Virus record (IMG/VR): IMGVR_UViG_3300031885_000074
Coordinates: 1 to 32,437 of that record
Direction: 5' to 3' (one strand)
Source: a virus
Length of the DNA: 32,437 nucleotides
Shown here: in pieces, positions 7,809 through 15,310 of the stretch
Position numbering within the stretch: position 1 is the stretch's first letter
How the letters are laid out: each line of letters opens with the position of its first letter
Notes under the pieces: model-generated
What the model was told of the DNA's origin: nothing
What the model saw: only the letters and a program-made list of their open reading frames with translations
The model's database searches: none
Position numbers and translations under genes: made by a program

Positions 7809-9337
7809 CGCTGCACCCCCACGTACTCCAGCTTGTCCAGTATCCCCCTGTAGGTGGACGCCCGCTCCATGGCGTGGCGGTGGAGCGTGTCGATGTTCGT
7901 GACGTCGAAGTCCACGATGGTGCAGTGCTCCTTCCTGCCCGGGACCCGGCGCGTGCCCCGGCCGACGGCCTGGCGGAACTTTACCTCGGACTTCCCGCCC
8001 TGGATCAGGATCAGGTTGTGCGCCGCCTGTATGTCGGTGCCGGTGCAGATTGCGGAGGTCCCCACCAAAACCAATATCTTGCCCGCGTTGAACCGCTCGA
8101 CCTGGTCGACGACGTCGGAGGTGTGGAACCTCGCCGGCAGGATGTTGCGGAGGTCGCGGACCTCGTACCCCTTCTCGGCCCGGGCCCGGTCCTTGGCGGA
8201 CATGTAGGGGATTCCACCGTGGGCAAACTCGAACTCGACCCGGAGGTACGGCTCCAGGGCGACGATCTGCGGAAGCTCGTCCACGAGGATGAGGGTCTGC
8301 TGGTTCAGCTGGAGCGCCGCGCGGGTGGCTATCGCTCCGGCGAGGGCGTTCACGGACGGGTTGTAGAGCAGGTGGCGGCGGGTCAGGTCGTTCGGGTCGT
8401 CCCCGTAGGAGGGGGCCGTGGAGGTGACGCGGAACACCTTGAACGAGAGGTCGGCGAGGAAGCCGGCCTTGATCCCGTCCTCGACGGTCATCCGGTAGAC
8501 CATGGGGCCGGTGATCCCGCGGAGCAGCAACTCGGAGCCGTCGTTCCTGGTCTGTGTCGCCGAGAAGAAGAACCGGTAGGGCACGCCCACGAAGAGGCCC
8601 GTGCAGACCTCCTTGATGGTCTCGGCCGGAACCAGGTGCGACTCGTCGGCGATGAAGACCTGCGCGGCGGAGAGTTCGCCCCAGACGTCGGAGCCCGGGA
8701 CAACCTTCGTGAGGGCCGCGGAGATCGCGACCGTTATGTGCTTGATCTGCTTCTTCCCGTCGCCGTACATCCCCACCCTCGCCTTGCCGAAGCAGTCCGT
8801 GAGGAGCGTGAGGAGCTGGCTTGCGATGCTGACCGAGGGCGCGATCACCACGGTCCTCAGACCGAGGCGCTGGACGAGGGAGGCTATGATCAGGGACTTG
8901 CCGAGGCCGGTCCCGACCTCGACCCCCGCGTGCTTGCCGCCAAGCAAAGTCTCCAGGGCCTCGGCCTGGTACGGGCGCAGCTGGGGCGGGACCTTCTTCC
9001 AGGGGAGGTGCCCGGTTTCGGGGTACTCGACCGTGTCCTCGAAGTCGGCGCCGAAGGTCTTGGCGACCTCGTCCCCAAGGCCGGCGTAGGTGAAGAAGCC
9101 CTGGTCGTCCCTGAACAGGAGGCAGGGGTCGCGGCGGACCGTGAGGGAGGCGGTCTCCCCGTCGTACCTCTCCTCGCCGTACCTCTCGCGCTTCCAGGAG
9201 GCCTTCTTGTGCTCCCGCAGGAGCCGCTCGACCTTCTTGTCCCTGTACGTCAAAAACTTGGCGCAGGCGGGGTTCCCGCCGATCTCGTCGGGGATCCTTG
9301 CCCAGCAGGGGGAAGTCTTGCGGACGGGGCCGACCAT
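7805..9337 (-). CDS. SF2 DNA helicase, UvsW/ERCC3-like
   Basis: This ATP-driven helicase or translocase probably remodels branched DNA during replication and recombination. Its 510 residues hold the SF2 motifs in order. A Q-type 'LRPYQAEAL' is at 120-128, Walker A 'GTGLGKS' at 142-148, motif Ia 'VIAPSVSIASQ' near 164-174, 'DESH' at 231-234, 'SAT' at 259-261, 'TGTDI' at 432-436 and motif VI 'QAVGRGTRR' at 456-464. The N-terminal 115 residues form a small accessory domain, as in T4 UvsW. The DESH box and overall size favour the UvsW/ERCC3 branch over DEAD-box RNA helicases. The start ATG at 9337 follows the upstream TAG directly. It overlaps the sigma-like gene by 4 bases at its end. Confidence 0.92.
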   Translation of the reverse strand: MVGPVRKTSPCWARIPDEIGGNPACAKFLTYRDKKVERLLREHKKASWKRERYGEERYDGETASLTVRRDPCLLFRDDQGFFTYAGLGDEVAKTFGADFEDTVEYPETGHLPWKKVPPQLRPYQAEALETLLGGKHAGVEVGTGLGKSLIIASLVQRLGLRTVVIAPSVSIASQLLTLLTDCFGKARVGMYGDGKKQIKHITVAISAALTKVVPGSDVWGELSAAQVFIADESHLVPAETIKEVCTGLFVGVPYRFFFSATQTRNDGSELLLRGITGPMVYRMTVEDGIKAGFLADLSFKVFRVTSTAPSYGDDPNDLTRRHLLYNPSVNALAGAIATRAALQLNQQTLILVDELPQIVALEPYLRVEFEFAHGGIPYMSAKDRARAEKGYEVRDLRNILPARFHTSDVVDQVERFNAGKILVLVGTSAICTGTDIQAAHNLILIQGGKSEVKFRQAVGRGTRRVPGRKEHCTIVDFDVTNIDTLHRHAMERASTYRGILDKLEYVGVQR

Positions 9338-9964
9338 CTACCCCTTCTTCGTTTCCAGGCGGAGCGTCACGGTCCGCAGGGCGGCGGTCAGCCTCTCGGA
9401 CGGGCTGCCGTGGAGTTCGACCATCTGGACGCCGGCGGGGCGGAATCCCGCCATGGTGAGCGTGTAGAGCGTCTTCTCGATGGTGCGGTCCAGCGCGAAG
9501 GAGAAGTCCGCGCTGTGGACGCGGTTCGGGTCCGGCCTGGCCTCGCCGCTCTTGCCGGAGAGCGGGTCCCACCCGACCACGCACCGGACCTCGAAGGGGC
9601 GGGCGAAGAAGACGACGTCGTACCGCTCAAGGGACAGGCCTATCATCTCGGCCCGGTCCCTGTCGGAGACGTTTTCGAGGTAGAAGTGCGCGTTCGCCAC
9701 GGAGCCGTCCGTGACGACGACCTCGGTGCCGGAGCCGAGGAAGAGGTTCTCCTCCTTGCGCTGCCCGTCCGCGATCTCGCGCTGGTCCTGGTCGTCCAGG
9801 GGGAGCGCCTTCTCGCCCCAGATTTCCCGCTGGGTGGCGATGTACTTTCGCGCGTACTCGGGGACGAACTCGCAGGCCACGCCCATCTCCTTCAGCTTTG
9901 CGAAGAGGCCGGCGGCCAGCGTTGTCTTTCCGGTTATCGGGGAACCCAACACACCAATCAGCAT
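9338..9964 (-). CDS. NadR-like P-loop ATPase/kinase (AAA_28 type)
   Basis: This is a 208-residue P-loop protein. Walker A is 'GSPITGKTT' at 7-15. It is followed by 'CEFVPEYARKYI' and 'DQDQREIADGQRKEE', the Glu-Tyr-Ala-Arg and Gln-rich signatures of the ribosylnicotinamide-kinase domain of NadR and its phage relatives. A Walker B-like strand is 'EVVVTDGS', and 'YDVVFFARP' forms a later core strand. The family phosphorylates ribosylnicotinamide or other small nucleoside substrates; the true substrate here is not shown by the sequence. Genomic neighbours (a nucleotidase upstream and a ribonucleotide reductase elsewhere) suggest nucleotide or NAD metabolism during infection. The ATG at 9964 directly follows the upstream TAG. 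Confidence 0.8.
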   Translation of the reverse strand: MLIGVLGSPITGKTTLAAGLFAKLKEMGVACEFVPEYARKYIATQREIWGEKALPLDDQDQREIADGQRKEENLFLGSGTEVVVTDGSVANAHFYLENVSDRDRAEMIGLSLERYDVVFFARPFEVRCVVGWDPLSGKSGEARPDPNRVHSADFSFALDRTIEKTLYTLTMAGFRPAGVQMVELHGSPSERLTAALRTVTLRLETKKG

Positions 9965-10597
9965 CTAGCCTCCCTTGTTTACTTTCTTGAGGATTTTTTC
10001 GAACATCTCCTGGCGCGTCTTGGACACGTCCACGTCCAGGGAGAACATCTCGGCGGCCGCCGGCGCGTTGTAGGGCCGCTCGAAGGTGTAGGTCGAGACG
10101 AGCGAGCCGAACTCCTTGGCCACGGCCAGCAGGTTCTTCCAGTAGTCGTCGGCGAAGACGTGCTGCGCCCCGGCGTACCTGGACATGAGCGCGTCCATGT
10201 AGTCCGGCTTCTCCTGCCCCTCCCCCTTCGAGGTGAAGAGGATCTCGTCGAAGTAGATGCCGTGGGCCGTGAGGTTCTTCAGCCGGTGGACCGCGAACGC
10301 CTGCCCGAGGGACGTGATCAGGACGACCCGGGCCCCGGCCATGTGCAGCTTCCAGGTGAAGGCGACGGCGCCCTGGTGCGCCTCAAGGTTGAGCGGCCAG
10401 TCGGCGGGGAGCGACGCGAAAATCTCCCGGCTGCGCTCCTCCGTCCCGAGGACTTCGAGGTAGTTCCAGCTCACGGGGACGTAGTCCAGCATGAGCGGGC
10501 CGTGCCCCATCGAGGTGATGTGCGCGTTGTAGGTCCGGCAAAAGTCGACCAGCACGTCGTCGACGTCGAGCCAAACCACGTACTTCTCTTGACTCAT
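9965..10597 (-). CDS. HAD-superfamily 5'(3')-deoxyribonucleotidase-like phosphatase
   Basis: The 210-residue product is a HAD hydrolase. The nucleophile motif is 'WLDVDDVLVDF' (Asp11, Asp13). Motif II is 'VVLITSLG', a Lys in 'EKPDYMDALM' is motif III, and 'HVFADDYWKN' supplies the acidic motif IV. The small cap after motif I and the spacing match the 5'(3')-deoxyribonucleotidase group found in phages, which dephosphorylates nucleoside monophosphates. It is the first gene of the leftward operon, starting at the ATG at 10597 next to the divergent control region. No ribosome site is visible: the bases before the ATG are AT-rich ('TATTTAGTATTCG'). Substrate preference cannot be read from the sequence. 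Confidence 0.82.
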   Translation of the reverse strand: MSQEKYVVWLDVDDVLVDFCRTYNAHITSMGHGPLMLDYVPVSWNYLEVLGTEERSREIFASLPADWPLNLEAHQGAVAFTWKLHMAGARVVLITSLGQAFAVHRLKNLTAHGIYFDEILFTSKGEGQEKPDYMDALMSRYAGAQHVFADDYWKNLLAVAKEFGSLVSTYTFERPYNAPAAAEMFSLDVDVSKTRQEMFEKILKKVNKGG

Positions 10598-10671
10598 CGA
10601 ATACTAAATAGCGGGGCCGGCACCGTTTTTTTTCTTGAGGGGAGCTTCGCCGGTTTTTCGGCCGCGCAGTT

Positions 10672-10683
10672 TGTATATATACA
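10672..10683. repeat. 12-bp perfect palindrome, possible operator or -10 core
   Basis: TGTATATATACA reads the same on both strands and lies in the middle of the divergent region. It could be a repressor site or a shared -10-like element. No matching -35 hexamer at 16-18 bp was found on either strand, so the role is uncertain. Confidence 0.55.
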
Positions 10684-10716
10684 GCTCCCTAAAACAGCCC
10701 CGCGCGGAGCTTTTTT
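10683..10716 (+). terminator. Terminator-like or attenuator hairpin with T6
   Basis: AGCTCC (10683-10688) pairs with GGAGCT (10706-10711), followed by a run of T to 10716. The loop of 17 bases is itself GC-rich and partly self-complementary (CCGCGCGG). No rightward gene lies upstream. If functional it would therefore be an attenuator in a chaperonin leader or a block to read-through from the left. The stem is short, so the call is tentative. Confidence 0.3.
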
Positions 10717-10756
10717 AAACGCGCCCTTGTTCCAGAAACATACGGGACTTAGACAT

Positions 10757-10781
10757 GGGTGAATTACGGAGTAATTCACCC
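10757..10781 (+). repeat. Perfect 11-bp inverted repeat (hairpin) in chaperonin leader
   Basis: GGGTGAATTAC at 10757-10767 and GTAATTCACCC at 10771-10781 pair perfectly around a 3-base loop (GGA). No T-run follows, so it is not a classical terminator. It may be an mRNA-stabilising or protein-binding hairpin, or a DNA operator. Confidence 0.8.
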
Positions 10782-10782
10782 G

Positions 10783-10824
10783 GAAACCGCCGGCGACTTC
10801 GTCGCCGCGGCGGGTGGCGGTTTC
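10783..10824 (+). repeat. Nested inverted repeat directly after the first hairpin
   Basis: GAAACCGCC (10783-10791) pairs with GGCGGTTTC (10816-10824). Inside, GGCGAC (10792-10797) pairs with GTCGCC (10801-10806) around loop TTC. A 9-base bulge (10807-10815) lies between the two arms on one side. The structure is compact and GC-rich and ends 68 bases before the chaperonin start. Confidence 0.75.
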
Positions 10825-10891
10825 TCCCTAGAGGCCCCCACCACCGCGCCCGCGGTATTGTAAGCTTGAACTCTGCCGAGGAGGAACAGCT

Positions 10892-12709
10892 TTGCAGTAC
10901 ATGAAGGCAAAAAGCACAGCGAAGGTCGTCGTGGGGCCCGGGAAGCACCTCGAAAAGGTCGTCAAGGACACCCTCCTGAGGGTCGCGGAACTCGTGGGCG
11001 CCACCCTCGGGCCCGGCGGCAGGCCCGTCCTGATCGAGCGCCAAGAAAATTTGCCCGAGTTCATCACGAAGGACGGGATCACCGTCTTCAAGAGCATCGG
11101 CCTGAGGGACCCGGTCGCGCACTCGATCATGTCCGCGGCCCGGGACGCCGCGGCGCGAACGTCCTCCGAGGCCGGCGACGGCACGACCACCGCCACGGTC
11201 CTCGCGGCGAAGATCGTCGAGCTGATGCACGAGTACCTCCGCAGGCACCCCAAGGAGAGCCCGCAGGCCGTCGTCCGCGCGCTCGAGCGCGCGTTCCAGG
11301 AGACGGTGCGCCCGTTCCTCAGGGAGAAGATCTCCGTCAAGTGCTCCGGCGCCTACGAGGAGGGCCTCGCCCTCCTGAGGAAGGTCGCCACGGTGAGCGC
11401 GAACGGCGACGCGGAGATCGCGGACGTCGTCATCCGAGCCATCGACCTGGTCGGGGAGCGCGGGCACGTCACGATCTCCGAGCTGAGCGGCCAGCCCCAC
11501 TACGAGGTCGAGCGGATCGACGGCTTCCCCGTCAACAAGGGGTACGAGGAGAGCTGCGCCCGGTTCTACCCGGCCTTCGTGAACGACCGCGCGAACCAGC
11601 GGTGCCACCTGGAGCGGCCCATCTTCGTCCTGTACGACGGCTCGATCTCCGACACGGGCACCATCATCCCCGTCATGGAGATGATCGGGAGGCGGTACGG
11701 CGAGGACCCGACGTCCCCGAACTGCGTCGTCCTGGTTGCCCACGGCTTCAGCGAGATGGTCCTGCAGGACCTCTCCGTGAACTTCCCGCGGCCGGAGACG
11801 ACCTACGTCTACCCGCTCCTCACCCCGCAGTCCATGGTGCAGAACAGCCGCTCGCACTTCCTCCACGACCTGTCCGCCTTCACCGGCGCGAGGGTCTTCG
11901 ACCTCATCTCGAACCCGCTCTCCGAGGCCCGGATGTCGGACCTGGGGCACGGGATGGAGTTCTTCGAGTCGTTCCGGTTCAGGAGCACGGTGGTCGGCAA
12001 GCCGGACGAGACCGCGGTGTCCCTCCAGGCCGAGGTGCTGCAGCAGCAGCTCAAGAACGCGGACAGCCAGTACGACAAGATCGTGCTGCAGGAGCGCATC
12101 GGGATACTCACCGCCGGCATCGCCAAGATCCGGGTGTACGGCGCGACGCAGGGCGAGCTGAAGGAGAAGCGGGACCGCGTCGAGGACGCCGTCTGCGCCG
12201 TCCGCGGGGCCGCGGAGCACGGGGTACTCCCGGGCGGCGGCAAGGCCCTGGTGCTCGCCGCGAACCTCTTCACCCGCCTGTACGAGAACTCCTACTTCAT
12301 CGGCAAGTCCTGGCTCAGCGAATCCAAGCTCTCCAAGGACGTGCCGGGGCCCGTGGCGGAGATCCTCGCCCCGGCCATGAGGTATCCCGTGAGGAAGATC
12401 CTTGAGAACGCCGGGAAGAGCGACCACGAGGTCAGGCAAACCCTCCTGGCCCTCTCCGACCCCGCCAGGCCGCAGAACGAGGTTTGCGACCTGGTGACGG
12501 ACACCTTCGGGGACGCCGTGGAGAAGGGGCTGCTGGACAGCGTCCCGGCCGTCGTCGAGGCGCTCGGGAACGCCCTGTCCATCGCCAGCCTCCTCGGGAC
12601 GCTCGGCGGCTGCGTCGTCTTCCCGCGGGACCGCGAGGCCGAGGCCAAGGAGTCGAGCGACACCTACGACTTCCTCGAATCGGCGAACGCGGCCGACGAA
12701 AGGCCCTAG
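10892..12709 (+). CDS. GroEL-type (group I) chaperonin, phage-encoded
   Basis: The protein (605 residues) is a chaperonin that folds proteins in an ATP-driven ring, here presumably phage proteins. Key GroEL positions are kept. 'ATLGPGGRPV' forms the phosphate loop. 'TKDGITV' carries Asp61 (Asp52 of E. coli), 'GDGTTTATV' is at 95-103, and 'RVEDAV' has Asp432 (the catalytic Asp398). 'VLPGGGKAL' is near 446-453. It is longer than bacterial GroEL (about 548), with extra residues spread through the apical and C-terminal parts. The Gly-Gly-Met tail is replaced by an acidic end. A TTG at 10892 lies 7 bases after GGAGG and is my start; the ATG at 10901 would be 16 bases away. It is first in the rightward operon, behind a hairpin-rich leader. 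No certain GroES gene is seen. Confidence 0.93.
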   Translation: MQYMKAKSTAKVVVGPGKHLEKVVKDTLLRVAELVGATLGPGGRPVLIERQENLPEFITKDGITVFKSIGLRDPVAHSIMSAARDAAARTSSEAGDGTTTATVLAAKIVELMHEYLRRHPKESPQAVVRALERAFQETVRPFLREKISVKCSGAYEEGLALLRKVATVSANGDAEIADVVIRAIDLVGERGHVTISELSGQPHYEVERIDGFPVNKGYEESCARFYPAFVNDRANQRCHLERPIFVLYDGSISDTGTIIPVMEMIGRRYGEDPTSPNCVVLVAHGFSEMVLQDLSVNFPRPETTYVYPLLTPQSMVQNSRSHFLHDLSAFTGARVFDLISNPLSEARMSDLGHGMEFFESFRFRSTVVGKPDETAVSLQAEVLQQQLKNADSQYDKIVLQERIGILTAGIAKIRVYGATQGELKEKRDRVEDAVCAVRGAAEHGVLPGGGKALVLAANLFTRLYENSYFIGKSWLSESKLSKDVPGPVAEILAPAMRYPVRKILENAGKSDHEVRQTLLALSDPARPQNEVCDLVTDTFGDAVEKGLLDSVPAVVEALGNALSIASLLGTLGGCVVFPRDREAEAKESSDTYDFLESANAADERP

Positions 12710-12966
12710 TGCCGGCGGTCACCTACAGGTGCCCGAGGTGCGGGTGGGAGCTGAAGAAGATCACCGCCGGAAAGCCCGACCCGAGCGTCCCCTGCCGGGG
12801 GAAGCTGGACTGCGGCGGTACGGCGAACCGGGCGATAGGGTCCCCCACCGTGAAGGTCGTGGAGACCATGGACAACGGGCTCATGGCCCGACCCGTGGAG
12901 CAGATCAAGGACATCGGCGAGATCATGAAGGAACGGTCCAAGAAGCACGGGGAGGGGCCGCAGTGA
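12709..12966 (+). CDS. Small zinc-ribbon protein (FmdB-like)
   Basis: The 85-residue product begins at a GTG that overlaps the chaperonin stop (TAGTG). The N-terminus has 'YRCPRCGWELKK' followed by 'PCRGKLDCGG', giving CxxC and a second pair CxxxxxC, a four-cysteine zinc ribbon like that of FmdB-type regulators. The rest is a charged helix with 'EQIKDIGEIMKERSKKH'. The role is unknown; zinc ribbons of this type often mediate protein or nucleic acid contacts. It is probably translated together with the chaperonin. Confidence 0.72.
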   Translation: MPAVTYRCPRCGWELKKITAGKPDPSVPCRGKLDCGGTANRAIGSPTVKVVETMDNGLMARPVEQIKDIGEIMKERSKKHGEGPQ

Positions 12967-12992
12967 CGCGGTATGGATTCTAGAAAGCCCCG

Positions 12993-15095
12993 ATGAGGAT
13001 AAAGTCCCTAGAATTACAGTCATTTAGGTCTTTCGGCCAAAAGGAGCGGATCGAGTTCCCCGAGAGGGGCCTCGTCCTCCTCGACGGCGTCGACAAGGCG
13101 ACCGGGGAGAGCAGCGGCTCCGGCAAGTCAAGCCTCCTTGAGGCGGTCGCCTTCGCGCTCGGGTACTCGCAGATGCCGGCGACGGAGCTGCAGTGCCGCC
13201 ACTCCGACGAGCCCCTCCAGGTCGTCCTGACCCTCGACACCGCCGACGGCGAGGTTGTCCTCTCCCGGGGCGCGAAGACCTCCTACGTCTACAAGGGCGA
13301 GAAGCACACCGGCGCCAAGGAGTACTCCGAGTTTCTCCTCCGGCTGTTCGGGATGCAGACGGACCTCGTCCGGGCCCTCACCTACCGCGCCCAGCGCGAG
13401 GTCGGCAAGTTCGTGTCCATGCCGGACTCCGAGAAGAAGGAGTTCCTCGGGATGTGCATCCCCGAGCTTGAGGTGATCGAGCGCGAGGCCGAGAGGGCCC
13501 GCGTCGAGGCCGAGCGGCACGAGGCGGTCGTCCTGCGGGAGCGCGAGTCCCTGGCGGCGCGGCGCGAGGAACTAGGGAGGCACCTCCAGAACGACCCCGC
13601 GGCCACGATCAGGGCGGTCGACCCGGCCCCGCTCTCGGCGAAGATAGACGAGCTTCAGGCGAAGAAGAGGGCCGGCATCGAGGCCCTGACGCTCCTCGGC
13701 CAGGAGCACGCCGCCTCCGTCGCGGACATCAAGACGGCGGCGTACAGCTTCATGCAGGCCGCGATGGCCGAGGCGGCCCCGCGGCGGGACTCCGCGAAGG
13801 CTGCCCTGGCGGAGCACGAGAAGGGCAAGGAGAGGGTGGCGAAGGAGATCGCGGACACCGTCTACAACATCAAAACGGCGGAGGCCGAGAGGAAGTCGGC
13901 GCTCGACGAGGTCGAGGGCCGGCTCTCCTCCCTCCGTGGCACGTACGGGGCCCTCATGGGGATCTACGCGTCCAAACCCACCCTGGAGGCCGCCGCGGAG
14001 GAGGCCCGCGCCGAGGCCGCGACCCTGCGGGGGAACGTCTGCCCCACCTGCAACCGCGCGTGGGAAGAGTCGCAGGGGAAGGCCGCACTCAGGGAGGACG
14101 AGGCCCGGGGAATCTTCGAGAAGGTCCGCATGTGCGACGAGGCCCTCTCCAGGGCCCGGGGCGTGGAGGCCCAAATCTCAGCGGCCGAGGCCGAGAAGGC
14201 CGCGGTCGGTTCGGAGAAGGTCGAACGCCTCCGCGCGAACCACCTCGCGCTGGTGCAGACGCAGTCGGGCCTGCGCTCCTACGAGCTTCAGTTCACCAAC
14301 CAGATCTCGCGCATCGACGAGGAAGTCCGCACCCACACGGCGCAGGAGGAGGTCCGGCTCCGCGCCGGCGTCGACAGGCTTGAGGCACGGATCGCGGCCG
14401 CGCAGGCCGAACACCTGGCCCTCTGCCGCGAGCTGACGGCCGCCGCCGGCGCGCTGGAGCAGGCCGAGCAGAAGAACAGGGAGATCAAAAACGTCGTATT
14501 GGCGCACGAGATGCTCGTCAGGTCCGTGAGGGACACCATCTCGGACCAGGAGGCGAAGATACTCGCGCTGGAGGCCGAGGGGCTGATGGAGTCCGCGGTC
14601 CACAAGTGCCTCGGGCGCTCCGGCTACATGGGGAGCATCTTCGACGAGATCCTGGACGAGATAGGACAGGAGACCACGCGGATCGTGTCCTCAATGCCGA
14701 ACACCCACTCGGTCTCCATCGCGTTCGCGTCCTGCACCGAGACCAAGAAGGGCAGCGCGAAAAAGGCCATAGCCCCGGTGATCTGCAAGGACGGCCTCCA
14801 GGCCTCGCTGCGCTCGCTCAGCGGCGGCCAGCAGACGACAATCGAGCTTGCGGCCGACCTCGCCATCGGCACCGTTGTCGCCCGCCGGACCGGACGGATG
14901 CCGGGGTGGCTGGCCCTCGACGAGGCCTTCGACGGCATGGGGATTCCGACGAAAGAGATCTGCATGGAAGTGCTGCGGCGGTACGCCAAGGACCGGCTGG
15001 TATTAGTGGTCGACCACGCCACCGAGATCAAGGAAGCGTTCGACAGCAGCATCATGGTGGAGATGGAGGGCGGGAACTCCCGCCTGGTACGCTGA
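12993..15095 (+). CDS. SbcC/Rad50/T4 gp46-like SMC-type ATPase
   Basis: This ATPase is the partner of the SbcD/gp47 nuclease and drives DNA end processing. In 700 residues, the N-terminal ABC half carries Walker A 'GSGKSS' (42-47), preceded by an unusual insert after 'LLDGVDKATGES'. The Q-loop region contains 'YRAQREVGKF'. Two long coiled coils (about 155-345 and 360-530) flank a zinc hook 'CPTC' at 350-353. The C-terminal half has signature 'LSGGQ' (609-613), Walker B 'WLALDE' (639-644) and the His of 'VVDHAT' (675). It is shorter than E. coli SbcC (about 1,050) and closer to phage gp46 in size. The ATG at 12993 has only a weak ribosome site. It lies on the opposite strand to the nuclease gene. 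Confidence 0.95.
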   Translation: MRIKSLELQSFRSFGQKERIEFPERGLVLLDGVDKATGESSGSGKSSLLEAVAFALGYSQMPATELQCRHSDEPLQVVLTLDTADGEVVLSRGAKTSYVYKGEKHTGAKEYSEFLLRLFGMQTDLVRALTYRAQREVGKFVSMPDSEKKEFLGMCIPELEVIEREAERARVEAERHEAVVLRERESLAARREELGRHLQNDPAATIRAVDPAPLSAKIDELQAKKRAGIEALTLLGQEHAASVADIKTAAYSFMQAAMAEAAPRRDSAKAALAEHEKGKERVAKEIADTVYNIKTAEAERKSALDEVEGRLSSLRGTYGALMGIYASKPTLEAAAEEARAEAATLRGNVCPTCNRAWEESQGKAALREDEARGIFEKVRMCDEALSRARGVEAQISAAEAEKAAVGSEKVERLRANHLALVQTQSGLRSYELQFTNQISRIDEEVRTHTAQEEVRLRAGVDRLEARIAAAQAEHLALCRELTAAAGALEQAEQKNREIKNVVLAHEMLVRSVRDTISDQEAKILALEAEGLMESAVHKCLGRSGYMGSIFDEILDEIGQETTRIVSSMPNTHSVSIAFASCTETKKGSAKKAIAPVICKDGLQASLRSLSGGQQTTIELAADLAIGTVVARRTGRMPGWLALDEAFDGMGIPTKEICMEVLRRYAKDRLVLVVDHATEIKEAFDSSIMVEMEGGNSRLVR

Positions 15096-15105
15096 GGGAG
15101 GGGAA

Positions 15106-15309
15106 ATGAGAATCGATTTCGTCTACGTTACGATTACCTCCGGCAAGAAGGTTGCCGTGAACCCGGAACACCTGGTCTGCATCATGGTGACGGACAGCGG
15201 TTTTGTGGACCTTGTCCTGTCCGCAACGGCCGGAAGGCTGGAGACGGAGATGACGTTCGAGCAGGCCGTCCGCGCCTTCTCGCCCATGAACATCGCCGGC
15301 GGAAGGTAG
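15106..15309 (+). CDS. Small unknown protein (67 residues)
   Basis: Not recognised with certainty. The ATG at 15106 follows a strong GGGAGGGG site and lies 10 bases after the SbcC-like gene. The product alternates short strands: 'FVYVTITSGKKVAVNPEHLVCI', split by turns, then 'VDLVLSATAG', ending with a helix 'TFEQAVRAF'. The order (strand with Gly-Lys, 'VNPEHL', strand, helix) is loosely like small FlbD-type proteins, but the match is weak. No cysteine motif or membrane segment is present. Confidence 0.65.
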   Translation: MRIDFVYVTITSGKKVAVNPEHLVCIMVTDSGFVDLVLSATAGRLETEMTFEQAVRAFSPMNIAGGR

Positions 15310-15310
15310 G

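Larger units (their letters stand above)
10598..10891. promoter_or_regulatory. Divergent intergenic control region with multiple inverted repeats
   Basis: This is the only long non-coding gap in the window. It lies between the first leftward gene (nucleotidase) and the first rightward gene (chaperonin), so it must hold promoters for both directions. It is visibly richer in A/T runs than the surroundings (T8 at about 10626, T5, T6 and a TATATATA core). It contains a 12-bp palindrome (10672-10683), a terminator-like hairpin with T6 (10683-10716), a perfect 11-bp hairpin (10757-10781) and a nested hairpin (10783-10824). No promoter like the other three was found; 'TTGTTC', 17 bp, 'TAGACA' near 10726-10754 is a weak rightward candidate. 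The structures downstream of 10750 would fall in the chaperonin mRNA leader. Confidence 0.7.

Noticed and set aside
7874-10762. Plus-strand open frame of 962 codons opposite helicase, kinase and nucleotidase genes
   Set aside because: Low-complexity translation without motifs, antisense to three well-supported genes and crossing their boundaries.
10594-10779. Minus-strand 61-codon frame in the divergent region
   Set aside because: It overlaps the nucleotidase start and the inverted repeats, and has no ribosome site or domain pattern.
10755-10904. A 49-codon Arg-rich open frame in the chaperonin leader whose stop overlaps the internal ATG at 10901 (ATGA)
   Set aside because: It lies across both perfect hairpins, has no ribosome site and its Arg content follows from the GC-rich repeats. 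A leader peptide cannot be excluded, but nothing beyond the overlap supports it.
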